Below are positions 45,237 through 54,385 of a DNA stretch of 64,000 nt, one piece after another. Under the pieces are notes generated by a model that worked only from the letters and a program-made list of their open reading frames with translations, did not search any database and was not told the origin of the DNA. The stretch comes from Streptomyces sp. R33 (GTDB taxonomy: Bacteria > Actinomycetota > Actinomycetes > Streptomycetales > Streptomycetaceae). Position numbers and translations under genes: made by a program. Every line of letters starts with the position of its first letter. Position 1 is the first letter of the stretch. The stretch lies in contig NZ_CP165727.1 in NCBI RefSeq assembly GCF_041200175.1, positions 8,302,001 through 8,366,000 of the forward strand. Reading direction: 5' to 3'.

Positions 45237-45780
45237 ATGATCACCGTGGGAGTCGAGGAAGAGCATGTGCTGGTCGGCCCGCAGGGCATACGGGCTCCGC
45301 TGTGGAGGAAGTGCGCGGTACGGCCGGTATCGCTCCCCTCGCCGGGGAGAGCGAGGTGCAGGAGGAGCTGCTCCAGGCCCAGATCGAGGCTCCCGTGTGT
45401 CGGCAGCTTGGTGAGGCCGGAGGCCACTTGCTGTGGCTACGCCGCGCGTACTTTCGGATGGAAGGCGAGGCGCGACAGCTGGTTGACGAGCAGCTGAGGA
45501 TGCATGCACGTCCACGTGGGCGGTCCCGACGCGACACTAGCGTGGCCGTGCTGAATCGGCTCCGGCCCTGGCTCCCGACCCTGCTGGCCGTGTCCGTGAA
45601 CTCGCCGTTCCGGGACAGTCGGGACACCAGCTTCGCCAGTTGGCGCACCGTTGTCTTCGGCCGGTGGGCGGTCAGCGTTCCGACCCCGCATTTCGCCGGG
45701 CTCGCCGACTACGGGCGGCACTCGGATGCGCTGGTGGAGTGGCGACGTCGTGTACGCGCTCATGCACCACATCGCACCCG
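45237..45780 (+). pseudogene. YbdK-type glutamate-cysteine ligase, frameshifted
   Basis: From ATG 45237 the frame reads MITVGVEEEHVLV, the family opening. In a second frame come VQEELLQAQIEAPVCRQLG and EAGGHLLWLRRA. A third block reads RDTSVAVLNRLRPWLPTLL, AVSVNSPFRDSRDTSFASW and RTVVFGRWAVSVPTPHFAG. These follow the order of carboxylate-amine ligases, but internal pieces and the C-terminal half are missing. Confidence 0.75.
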
Positions 45781-45892
45781 TCCTGGTCCGCTCCCTATCC
45801 CAGGGACACGAGCCTGTTTGATGCGTAGGTGATGGAGGAAGGGGCAGGGGCCCGTTAAGAGTCTTTCGATCCTCCGAGACGGGATGGCTGTG

Positions 45893-46306
45893 ATGACTAC
45901 CGCACGCGACATCATGACTCCGGAACCTGAATGTATCGATGCCGAATCCACCGTGCTGGAGGCGGCGAAGAAGTTGGCACGCCTTGACGTCGGTGCGCTG
46001 CCGATCTGCGGCACCGACCACAAGCTCAAGGGCATGATCACCGACCGGGACATCGTCACCAAGGTCCTCGCTGTGGGTAAGGACCCGGCGAGCTGTAAGG
46101 CGGGCGAGCTTGCACAGGGCGAAGCCGTGACGATCGGCGCCGACGACGACGCCTCCGAGATCCTCCGCACCATGTCCGAGCACCATGTACGGCGGTTGCC
46201 AGTGATCGACGGCCACGACCTGGTCGGAATCGTCGCCCAGGCTGACGTGGCCCGCGCCCTGCCCGATCCCCAGGTCGGCGATCTCCTCGAAGCCATCTCC
46301 AGCTGA
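45893..46306 (+). CDS. CBS-pair domain protein, second copy
   Basis: A 137-residue two-CBS protein differing from the one at 24761 at only a handful of positions, while many synonymous codons differ. This argues for an older duplication under strong protein-level constraint. ATG 45893 is chosen by alignment to that paralogue; an in-frame ATG at 45884 is also possible. It probably binds adenine nucleotides. It stands alone, unlike the first copy near repair genes. Confidence 0.9.
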   Translation: MTTARDIMTPEPECIDAESTVLEAAKKLARLDVGALPICGTDHKLKGMITDRDIVTKVLAVGKDPASCKAGELAQGEAVTIGADDDASEILRTMSEHHVRRLPVIDGHDLVGIVAQADVARALPDPQVGDLLEAISS

Positions 46307-46660
46307 CGACCGCTGCCGCGGAGGACGCACCGGCTCCTCCTGGGCGATCCCACTTGAGAGCCCGCTGCCGTCCAACGCGCACCTCCATAGTTCGTTGTGG
46401 CCTGCCCGGCACCTGGCTGAAACCGAAAGGAATTCCGCGGCTCAGCACTCCTGGCGGACGTACGCCATCGCTGCCGCCGCACTCATCACCGCAGTACTGC
46501 TCGTCCGATGGGCCGCAATAGGCGTGGTCCGCGACGCTCATGCCGCCAGCACCGTTTGAGCACCCTGTCGACGGCGACTTGCCCGTATCTGCTCGGACGT
46601 CGGCTCTTCACCTCGCAGTGGGGGGATTGGGAGCCCCCGAGGGCGGAAAGAGGCGGAAGT

Positions 46661-47473
46661 ATGGGGACGACGCCCAAGACGGGGCCGGTCACCGAAGGCC
46701 GGTTCCGCCACCGCGGGGCCGAGCTCGTGTACGACGACGCAGGCGAAGGGCTCCTGGCGGTGTACGCGCACGGTGGGTTCACGAGCCAGGACGTCGAGCA
46801 CAGGATGAACCTCTTCGACTGGGAGCCGGTCCTTCGGGCGGGCCGGCGCCTGGTCCGCTACGACGCACGCGGGCACGGCCGTTCCACCGGCCGGCCCGTC
46901 GATGAGGACTACACCTACGTCTCTCTCGCCGATGACCTGATGAGCTTGCTCGATCACCTGGACGCCCGGGAGCCCGTCGACGCGATTGGCGCGTCGATGG
47001 GCTGCGGCACCTGCCTTCACGCCGCCGTCCGGCAGCCGGACCGCTTCTCCCGGCTGGTGCTGCTGCTCCCGCCGACCGCCTGGGCGACCCGGGAGGGGTA
47101 TGCCCGCGCCAACCGGGCCGCCGCCGACACCATCGAGCGGCAAGGAGCCGAGCACTGGCTCGCTACCAGGGGCGAGGCGCGCCGCCCCGCTGCCGCCGCC
47201 GACGTCCCGGAGTTCCCTCCTACGCCACCCGAGCTGATCTTGCCCGCCGTTCTGCGCGGCCTGGCCCGATCCGACCTGCCCCCGACCACCGCGCTCGCCG
47301 CGCTGGAGCGCCCGGTACTGATCCTGACGTGGGCGGACGACCCCGGCCACCCCGTAACGACGGCGGCCACCCTGGCCCACTACCTACCGCAGACCGAACT
47401 TCACATTGCCCGCACCCGCGCCGACGTGCAGACCTGGGGACTTCGTATCGCGAACTTCGTCACCGCCGAGTGA
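46661..47473 (+). CDS. Alpha/beta hydrolase
   Basis: A 270-residue hydrolase. The oxyanion-side motif AHGGFTS, the strand VRYDARGHGRSTGRP and the nucleophile elbow GASMGCG are all present. An Asp in ILTWADDPGHPV fits the acid. The usual catalytic His near the C-terminus is not obvious in HIARTRADVQTW, so activity is uncertain. GGAAGT precedes the ATG. The substrate is unknown. Confidence 0.82.
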   Translation: MGTTPKTGPVTEGRFRHRGAELVYDDAGEGLLAVYAHGGFTSQDVEHRMNLFDWEPVLRAGRRLVRYDARGHGRSTGRPVDEDYTYVSLADDLMSLLDHLDAREPVDAIGASMGCGTCLHAAVRQPDRFSRLVLLLPPTAWATREGYARANRAAADTIERQGAEHWLATRGEARRPAAAADVPEFPPTPPELILPAVLRGLARSDLPPTTALAALERPVLILTWADDPGHPVTTAATLAHYLPQTELHIARTRADVQTWGLRIANFVTAE

Positions 47474-47681
47474 GCGCGGATAGCGGCAGCGGCCTCGCCA
47501 ACACGGCATGCCTCAAAGCACGCGCGCTCAAGTAGTCGCCCGGAGCCAGGTAGCGGAAGGAGCGCACGCTCTTGGCCGAACGGTGACGGTCATCGCCCGC
47601 GCGCCGCCCTCGCGTGGCGCCGGCGGGTGGATACGGGGCTCCCACGTGTCGCTTGATCCGCGAGACCGGGCCGGAGCGCGG

Positions 47682-48485
47682 TCAGAGGTGGCTTCGGCTG
47701 CCGTGCGGCTGCGCCCACCGGCGGTGCACGGCGGCACGTGCCCCCGAGGGGAGGAGCCGGGTCACCGAATGCTGTGCCCTGGTGCGCAGAGATCCCGCAA
47801 CCTTGCGTGTTCTCCGGTCCATGAGCGCTCGGTAGCCCTGGCGCGCCACCAGCGCGGGATCGTCCTTTTTCGCACGCCCCAGGCGGGTGTCGAGCAGACC
47901 CGCACGCACGAAGAACCGGGTATCAGTGGCACCGGGCATCAGCGCGGTGACAGATACGCCGGAATCCCTCACCTCGCTGTGAAGGGCTTCTGCGAAGGAC
48001 TCCAGGAAGGCCTTGGAGGCGTTGTAGACCGCGTGGTACGGCCCGGGAATCTCGGCGGCCACTGACGTCACGATGAGTATTCGCCCCTCGCCCCGCCGAG
48101 CCATGTCGCTGAGCAGCTGGTGAGTCAGGTAGACGGTCGAGAAGACATTGACGTCGAGGACGCGGGCCAGATCCGGGAGGTCGGTTTCCAGGAAGGGGCC
48201 ACCATGGCCGATCCCCGCGTTCAGGACGGCGGTGCTCGCCGGCCGGCCGAGCGCGCGGAGCTCCGCGAGCAAGGTCTCCGCGCCGTCGGCGGCCGCCAGG
48301 TCGACGCGGGCCGAGTGGACCCGCGTGCCGTAGGGCTGCAACCGGGCCACCGCGTCGTCGAGAAGTTCGTCATCGGCGGTGACGAACACGTCGTATCCGT
48401 GCCGGACGAACTCCCGGGCCAGCTCGAACCCGATGCCGCTTGAGGCGCCGGTGATCACGGCAAGGGCGTGCGAGGTCTTGTCCAT
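47682..48485 (-). CDS. Short-chain dehydrogenase/reductase
   Basis: A 267-residue classical SDR. The cofactor motif is TGASSGIGFELAR, NAGIG follows the fourth strand, and the catalytic Ser and Tyr-x3-Lys are seen in VTSVAAE and YNASKAFLESF. It should oxidise or reduce a small alcohol or ketone with NAD(P)H. GAGAGG lies upstream of the ATG. It converges on the alpha/beta hydrolase gene. Confidence 0.9.
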   Translation of the reverse strand: MDKTSHALAVITGASSGIGFELAREFVRHGYDVFVTADDELLDDAVARLQPYGTRVHSARVDLAAADGAETLLAELRALGRPASTAVLNAGIGHGGPFLETDLPDLARVLDVNVFSTVYLTHQLLSDMARRGEGRILIVTSVAAEIPGPYHAVYNASKAFLESFAEALHSEVRDSGVSVTALMPGATDTRFFVRAGLLDTRLGRAKKDDPALVARQGYRALMDRRTRKVAGSLRTRAQHSVTRLLPSGARAAVHRRWAQPHGSRSHL

Positions 48486-49210
48486 GGCATTCTGGGCCTC
48501 TCTTACGGTGCACCGACAGGTCGGCCGTCCCACTGGCATTCATTGACCGCCGCAGCGGCAGCGCCTTGGGGCGGCGCTTCCTCCACGGAGGCGTCTGTCG
48601 GGAGTCCTTTCACAAAGCGGCTGCCCGGCGGTCTGCGTTTCAAGCGCTGCCGGGCAGCGGACCGGCTACCGTCGGCGAGCGGAACGGATTGTTCACCCGG
48701 ACCTGCGGAGGGCACACGACGCGGCCGAGCCCGGAGGGGGCGATACCCGGGTACGGTGGGCAGGCGCGGCGTCGCCCGTCAACCTCGGTGACTGCACCAG
48801 CGATGGCGACCAGACAGTCCACCTCGCCCGACTCGGGCGCGGGCCAGGAGTCGGCCGCTTCATCCTGGTCCAGCACCGCTGGAACCAGGATGATCACGAG
48901 ACCCCCACCGGCCGCCCTCTTTTCATGCGCTGACCGTGGCCCTCGTTTCAACCGTTGCCGACACCATGCGCTGCGCTGGTGAACCGTGGCCCATCAGGCC
49001 GGGGCGCGGTTTCGACGGCCGCGACCCGGTCGGCAAGTAGGAGGCAAGGGCGGCCCCGACGTGTCAGAACGTACAGGCCGATCGTCGACGCGTCCGACGT
49101 CGCCGCAAGCTCCGTCTGAAGGGAGCCCTGCTCGGCAGGTCTCGTGGCGGACTGACCAGCAAGGTTCATCCGGCCTCGGACCGCAGATGCCGCCCGGTAC
49201 GCCGGCAAGA
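48486..49210. other. Intergenic region without recognised gene
   Basis: About 700 bases with only weakly biased frames. A minus-strand frame at 48640-48951 (LVIILVPAVLDQDEAADSW) is a marginal candidate that I cannot support. The first 40 bases carry the SDR leader. Confidence 0.3.
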
Positions 49211-49245
49211 GAGGAACCCCAGCCGACGCACGGCTGGGGTTCCTC
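49211..49245. terminator. Perfect 15-bp hairpin after the xylanase gene
   Basis: GAGGAACCCCAGCCG and its exact complement enclose ACGCA. It lies about 105 bases beyond the stop of the minus-strand xylanase gene and is the strongest terminator in the window. Confidence 0.85.
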
Positions 49246-49350
49246 GAGGCGGTGGGGTATCGGTCAGCAGAAGGAGCTGCCCGGGCCGTGTACCGCTGGT
49301 CTGCGGGTCGGCAGGCCGCCCCGAACCGCGATCACCGTGGATCGGGCGGG

Positions 49351-51717
49351 TTAGCGCTGCAGGGTGAGGACACCCGGCCGGTACGGCAGTTGATCGTAGG
49401 GGCCGCCCGCGGTGGGGGACTTGCCCTGGTAGAGAAACTGCAGGTTGCAGGGGTCGATGGTCATGGTCTGGTCGGGGCTGTTGCGGACCAGGTCACCGTG
49501 GCTGATGTCGTTGGTCCAGGTGGCACCGCTGTTGGCCTTGCCCGCGAAGGGTTTGCTTTCGCTGCCGGCCTGCGCGGTCCACGAACCGCTCAGGCTGGAG
49601 GCCGTGAACGAGCGGAAGTAGCGCCCATTCGCACCCCTCGCCTCAACGATCATGAGGTACTGGTTCTGGCCCTGAACCTTGTAGACCTGCGGGGCCTCGA
49701 ACAGGTTGTCCGTCGAGTCGCTCATGATCGTCGTGTACGACGAGCCGAAGTTGCCCGGGAAGTTCCCGATCGGCATGCTCGCCCGGTAGATCTTGCCGTT
49801 GTCACCGGCGAAGAACAGGTACATGTTCTGGCCGTCAGCGATCAGGGTCTGGTCGATCGGGCCGGTGGGGGAGTTGGGGATGCTGCCGGTGAACAGTGGC
49901 TGCGGCGAGGACCAGCCGTTGGGGTTGGTGGGGTCGCTCGACGTGCGGTAGATGAAGGGCCACGAACCCCACTGGTACGCCAGCACCCAAATCTTCTTGG
50001 GTGCGAAGTAGAAGAGCGTGGGCGCCACCGCGGCCTGGCTCATCCCGGTCTGGCCGGCCGACGCCATGTCCGGCCAGTTCGTGAAGGGGTTGAACATCAT
50101 CGAGCCGTACGACGACCCCGACGTGTTCGACGCGTAGACCAGGTGCTTGCCGTTGTACACCACGTCGGTGAAGTCCTTCACCGAGCCCCACCCGTTCGCC
50201 GGCTGCGCCAGCGCACCCGTCGACGTCCACCGGTACGTCGACGGAAGGGCACACGTGCCGCCCGTCGGCGCGGGCGTCGTCGGGGTCGACGTCCCGGACA
50301 GGCCGGTCCACTTCTGGTTGGTGCCGGACCAGCAGGAGTACAGCTGGATCTTGGTGCGGTTGGCGGTGGCCGCGCCGACGGCGTCGAGGCACAACCCGGA
50401 CTGGACGCCGGCGATCGTGCCGTTGGTGTTGATGTTCCATTGCTGACCGGCGCCGCCGTCGCAGTCCCCGATGACCACCGCGGTGCCGTTGCTGGTGCCC
50501 TTGGACATGGCCTCCAGGCACTTGTTGCCGTAGATCATCAGCTGCTTGCTGGAGGTGTAGGTCCAGCGCTGGTTGGTCTGTCCGTTGCAGTCCCACAGCT
50601 GTGCCTGGGTGCCGTTGACGGTGGTCGAGCCGTTGATGTCCATGCAACGACCGGAGGGGACGCCCTTGATCGCTCCTGTACCGGTCCCGCCGGTGGTACC
50701 GGCGGCGGCCTTGAGGGCGTTCACGACGGCGGTGTAGGCGGCCTTCGGTTTGCCGTTGTTGTCGAACAGCAGCGGGCTGTCGCCGCTGCGCCAGGAGTCG
50801 CTGTCACGGATGCCCCATACCGTGATGCCGGTGCACCGGGCCACGGACAGGCAGGCTTTGACCGTGTTGGCGTAGTGGGTGGACGACGCCCGGGCGATGT
50901 CCAGCTCGGTGATCTGGACGTCAACGCCCAGGGCGGCGAAGTTGGACAAGGTGGTCTGGAAGCTGGACGGCGGGCCGTCGGCGCCGAAGTGGCTCTGGAA
51001 CCCGACGCAGTCGATCGGCACGCCGCGGGACTTGAAGTCCTTGACCATGCTGTAGACACCCTGGGTCTTGGCCTCGGACCAGTTCTCAATGTTGTAGTCG
51101 TTGTAGCAGAGCTTGGCCGAGGAGTCGGCCGCCCGGGCGGTGCGGAACGCTTCCTCGATGAAGCCGTTGCCCAGCACGTTCTGGAACACCGAGCTGCGGT
51201 GCTGGGTGGAGCCGTCGGCGAACGCCTCGTTGACCACGTCCCAGGCGTAGATCTTGCCCTTGTAGTGGGTCATCTCGGTGGTGATGTGAGTGTTCATCAC
51301 GCTGCGCAGCGTGTTCGGGTCGCCGATGGAGCTGACCCAGGACGGGAGCTGCGAGTGCCAGACCGTGGTGTGGCCGCGCATGCGCTGGCCGTGTGCCAGG
51401 GCACGGTTGACGATCTGGTCGGCGGGGCCGAAGTTGAAATTGCCGCGGGACGGTTCGATGGCGTCCCACTTCATCTCGTTCTCCGGGGTGATCATGTTGA
51501 ACTCCCGGTCCGAGATCGCGGCGTACGTCGGGTCGCCGAGCCTGCCGGCGGCCACAGCGGTGCCGAAGTACCTGCCCGAGGGGGCCGCCTGCGTACCCAG
51601 GTTGGCGGCTCCGGCGGAGCTGGGGAGGAGCGTCACGGCACCGGCCACCAGGGCCGTGGCCGACAGTCCTATCGTCCATGTCCGGCGACGTCGGCTGAGC
51701 CGGTGCAGGCCTTTCAT
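49351..51717 (-). CDS. Secreted GH10 xylanase - CBM13 - GH62 arabinofuranosidase
   Basis: A 788-residue three-domain enzyme. A signal peptide ends at SAGA (residue 37). The GH10 domain (about 40-340) carries TPENEMKWD, acid/base Glu164 in WDVVNEAF and nucleophile Glu271 in ITELDIA. A CBM13 ricin-type lectin (about 348-472, QxW repeats such as TNQRW and TNQKW) and a Thr/Pro linker follow. A GH62 domain (about 489-788) contains FTDVVYNGKHLVYAS and NLFEAPQVYKVQG. It would cut arabinoxylan chains and remove arabinose branches with one protein. GGGGAG precedes the ATG. Confidence 0.93.
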   Translation of the reverse strand: MKGLHRLSRRRRTWTIGLSATALVAGAVTLLPSSAGAANLGTQAAPSGRYFGTAVAAGRLGDPTYAAISDREFNMITPENEMKWDAIEPSRGNFNFGPADQIVNRALAHGQRMRGHTTVWHSQLPSWVSSIGDPNTLRSVMNTHITTEMTHYKGKIYAWDVVNEAFADGSTQHRSSVFQNVLGNGFIEEAFRTARAADSSAKLCYNDYNIENWSEAKTQGVYSMVKDFKSRGVPIDCVGFQSHFGADGPPSSFQTTLSNFAALGVDVQITELDIARASSTHYANTVKACLSVARCTGITVWGIRDSDSWRSGDSPLLFDNNGKPKAAYTAVVNALKAAAGTTGGTGTGAIKGVPSGRCMDINGSTTVNGTQAQLWDCNGQTNQRWTYTSSKQLMIYGNKCLEAMSKGTSNGTAVVIGDCDGGAGQQWNINTNGTIAGVQSGLCLDAVGAATANRTKIQLYSCWSGTNQKWTGLSGTSTPTTPAPTGGTCALPSTYRWTSTGALAQPANGWGSVKDFTDVVYNGKHLVYASNTSGSSYGSMMFNPFTNWPDMASAGQTGMSQAAVAPTLFYFAPKKIWVLAYQWGSWPFIYRTSSDPTNPNGWSSPQPLFTGSIPNSPTGPIDQTLIADGQNMYLFFAGDNGKIYRASMPIGNFPGNFGSSYTTIMSDSTDNLFEAPQVYKVQGQNQYLMIVEARGANGRYFRSFTASSLSGSWTAQAGSESKPFAGKANSGATWTNDISHGDLVRNSPDQTMTIDPCNLQFLYQGKSPTAGGPYDQLPYRPGVLTLQR

Positions 51718-51869
51718 GATTCTCCCCGGGGGGCGCGGGTCACCCTGGGTGCCGTGATCGTGCGCGCATCGGCCGGTACGGCCTGATCCGCCTCGGGATG
51801 GGTGCGGTGCAGGACGTGGGACCGTTCCTGTGTACCGGTCGCCCGGGGGTCGTGGGTGTGTCGCGTCAT
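51714..51869 (-). CDS. Possible 51-residue leader ORF of the xylanase gene
   Basis: The frame starts MTRHTHDPRATGTQERSH and ends with a TGA that overlaps the xylanase ATG (ATGA). The overlap would couple translation of the two. The peptide has no recognised motif, and no strong ribosome site precedes it, so it may be chance. Confidence 0.25.
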   Translation of the reverse strand: MTRHTHDPRATGTQERSHVLHRTHPEADQAVPADARTITAPRVTRAPRGES

Positions 51870-52309
51870 GGGAGCGGCTTTCTTCAGGAGATACGTCAAC
51901 GGCAAGGTCGGGGAACCTGCCACGCCGGCACCCGTGGTGAGCGGCGAGAAAGGAACCCCACGATATGGAGGCCTCCGAACTCGCGGTCTCGTAACGAAAA
52001 AGGCGCGCCGTCCGGACGATTGCTCGGTGATGCATCTCGCAGGCAAAAAGTGTTATGCCAAGCCCCGCCGTCTGGTCGTCCCTGGGGAAAGGGCGCCGTC
52101 CTGATCACAGCGAAGGCTTGTGGAGTGGTACCGATCAGCGGTTGTAGTGATCAGTCTTCAGGCCGTCACGGCGGGGCAGCCGTCGACGAATGCGGATCGG
52201 AACCGGTTCGGCGCAGCACTCGGCTCACTGCCGGGTTGAGAACGGCGTGGTGCAGGCCCGTGGTGGTGCAGGATCACCAGCCGTCACTGCGCGAGTCGGT
52301 CCAACATGC
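51870..52309. other. Upstream region of the xylanase gene
   Basis: About 440 bases, presumably holding the xylanase promoter. TTGCCGTTGACGTATC on the minus strand near 51895 is a candidate promoter element. I see no gene. Confidence 0.35.
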
Positions 52310-53869
52310 TCAAGGAGCGGAGGCCCAGGCCCTGCGCATGATGAAGGAAGCCTGACCGGCGAAGGCCCGGGTGCCGTCGGATCCATCGAGCCAGATGCCA
52401 CCGTCGCGGTGGCGGAGGACCGATCCGGGATAGTTGTGTGCGTGCAGGGTCACCGACCCGGCGACCGCCCCCGGGCTCGGACAGAAGGTGGCGTCTTCAC
52501 GGAACAGTTCGCTGCCGTCGTTGGTGCTCAGCTGTAGCCGCAGGTCGCGATGGCGCAGATAGCGGCCGTCGGCGGCGCGGAAGGTGACGCACCGAGTGTC
52601 GGCCAGCCCCCCGATGACCGTGAAGGTGACACGCTGCCGTGTCTGCGCGCCGCTGGACGCGGAGACTCGGCCGAGCATCGCGAAGTCGCCCGCATAGGTG
52701 AGGTACAGGGCGGGGTCGGCCACGGACTCCAGTGACTGTGCGCCCAGCGGAACAGTGCTCGCTGCGGCGGACGGACTCGCCGGGGATGGTCCCGCCGACG
52801 TGGTGGTGCGCGACGGGCTCGGCGTGGGATCTCCGACCGGGGGAGCGGCGATGACTCCGGGCACCCGGTGCACCGGTTCGGGCCAGGTCGCGTAGGTGGC
52901 GGTCCCGGCGATGAGCACCGCACCGGTGGCGAGGCCCATCAGCTGATGAGCGGTCACCGCGTGGAGTTTGCCGATCAGCGAGCCGTGCAGACCGCTTCCG
53001 CCCGTCGCCGAGGTGACGGCGACGTGTGCCGTGGCCGGCCCGGCGGCGCTCGCGGCCGTGCCCGACAGCAGGCCCTTGGCGGCCAGCGCGCCGATGAGTC
53101 CGGCCGGGACGGCCAGCGGCGCGAGGCTGAGGAGCAGTAGTTCGGCCGGAACCCGTTCTGACGTCGTCGCCGTGCAGACCGTGCAGCCGCGGGTGTGCCG
53201 CGCGATCCGCTTGCGCCACACCGATGCAGGGAGACCGTCCCAGCCGACGACGGTCTCGTTCAATTCCGGACAGCGCGGGTCGGCCTCCAGCGCGGCGACG
53301 ATCGTCCGGCTCAGTTCCAGCTGCTCGCGCATGCGTTGCAGACGTACTCCGACGTGGGCGACCGTGAGACCCATCGCGGCGGCGATGTCGTCACGGCTCA
53401 GCGAGCCGGCGCATTCCTGCCACCACAGCGACAGCAGCACCCGATGGTCCGGGTCGAGCCACCGGCGGGCTTCGACAACCTGACGGCGCTCGTCCGACAC
53501 ATGCAGACGCAGGATCGTCGCGTCCTCAGGTTCGGCGCCGGCGTCCGGTATCCGGAGCGCCTCGTCGATGACCGTGGTCCGGTCGGCGAAGGCGCGTTGC
53601 CGCTGCCAGTGGGCATTGATCTGGCGGAGCGTGATCGAGACCAGCCAGGACCGGAAGCTCTCCGGGGAACGCAGGGCGGGCAGGTCGCGCACCACGCGCA
53701 GCAGGGTTTCCTGGACGACGTCGTCGACGTCGGCATGGCCGCTCAGCGCTCGCCCGACGATGTTGTAGAGCAACGGCAGGTACGCGGCGATCAGCTTCTC
53801 GCGCGCCCGATCGTCACCGGCCTGCGCCGCGACGACCAGCCCCGCGTGGTCCGTATCCATGAGCCCCAT
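52310..53869 (-). CDS. Sigma factor fused to anti-sigma motif and AbfB sensor domain
   Basis: A 519-residue one-piece regulator. Sigma region 2 spans about 20-92 (DVDDVVQETLLRVV) and region 4 about 130-185 (SRDDIAAAMGLTVAHVGVR). A zinc anti-sigma-like HxxxCxxC follows (His225, Cys229, Cys232). Hydrophobic stretches lie at about 243-262 and 309-326, then a Pro/Ser/Thr stalk (345-375). The C-terminal domain (377-515) is an AbfB/CBM42 arabinofuranose-binding module (FRAADGRYLRHRDLRL, HNYPGSVLRHRDGG). GGGAGG precedes ATG 53869. It probably senses arabinoxylan side chains and controls the adjacent hydrolases. Topology is unresolved: an even number of helices would leave the lectin inside. Confidence 0.88.
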   Translation of the reverse strand: MGLMDTDHAGLVVAAQAGDDRAREKLIAAYLPLLYNIVGRALSGHADVDDVVQETLLRVVRDLPALRSPESFRSWLVSITLRQINAHWQRQRAFADRTTVIDEALRIPDAGAEPEDATILRLHVSDERRQVVEARRWLDPDHRVLLSLWWQECAGSLSRDDIAAAMGLTVAHVGVRLQRMREQLELSRTIVAALEADPRCPELNETVVGWDGLPASVWRKRIARHTRGCTVCTATTSERVPAELLLLSLAPLAVPAGLIGALAAKGLLSGTAASAAGPATAHVAVTSATGGSGLHGSLIGKLHAVTAHQLMGLATGAVLIAGTATYATWPEPVHRVPGVIAAPPVGDPTPSPSRTTTSAGPSPASPSAAASTVPLGAQSLESVADPALYLTYAGDFAMLGRVSASSGAQTRQRVTFTVIGGLADTRCVTFRAADGRYLRHRDLRLQLSTNDGSELFREDATFCPSPGAVAGSVTLHAHNYPGSVLRHRDGGIWLDGSDGTRAFAGQASFIMRRAWASAP

Positions 53870-53961
53870 TCCCACCTCCCTCAGGGGAGCGATCCGCCGA
53901 GTACGGCGCCACACCTCGATTGACCTCGGGTATTCAACCGGGCTGGGTGATCTGACGACAA

Positions 53962-54044
53962 GTGAGGAGAAGGTGCTCCTGAGCTGCGAGGATCCCAGTG
54001 TCTAGGCCGGATCCGCGCAAGAACAGGTGCACCTTCTCGGTGAG
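53962..54044. repeat. Inverted repeat of about 34 bp
   Basis: GAGAAGGTGCTCCTG to GGATCC (53962-53995) is mirrored imperfectly by GGATCC to CACCTTCTCGGTGAG (54009-54044). It lies between the divergent sigma and GH74 genes and may be a hairpin, a regulatory site or insertion-sequence ends. Confidence 0.55.
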
Positions 54045-54385
54045 CGAGAGTACAGGGTGGAACCAGCGGCTGTCCGTCGCCGCTGACGGGAAGGGGCAGA
54101 TCCGGCACGCCGGAGCGGTGCTGCTCGGTGCGCCGGCCTGCCGCGGTGACACCGTGTGGTACCAGCCTCGTGCTTACGCCAGCACCAACTGCGCGCGCTG
54201 GGCCAGGCCGTCGGTGGTCCAAGGAAGACTTCGGCGGTCGGCAACCTTTTGCGGAGCTGTGGCGACTGACGGGCGACCCGAAGACGATCACACCTACGGA
54301 TCGTCCGACCACGGCGCCGTATGCCGCTGCGCACCGCTGACCTGAGCGGGTGGGCGAGGCAGGCCCGGAGCAAGGAGCAACCCCC
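54045..54385. other. Upstream region of GH74 gene
   Basis: A plus-strand frame ends FGGRQPFAELWRLTGDPK and shows coding-like bias, but I cannot identify a parent. The promoter of the xyloglucanase gene should lie here; no convincing consensus was found by eye. Confidence 0.3.

Noticed and set aside
46396..46559. A small plus-strand frame with one hydrophobic helix (YAIAAAALITAVLLVRWAA)
   Set aside because: There is no ATG or GTG start with a ribosome site; only a TTG is available. A degraded membrane peptide is possible but not supportable.
48640..48951. Minus-strand 103-codon frame
   Set aside because: It has no ribosome site and no recognisable motif. I treat it as intergenic.
49252..51786. 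An 844-codon plus-strand frame over the xylanase gene
   Set aside because: It is antisense to the GH10-CBM13-GH62 gene and shows only high-GC frame openness.
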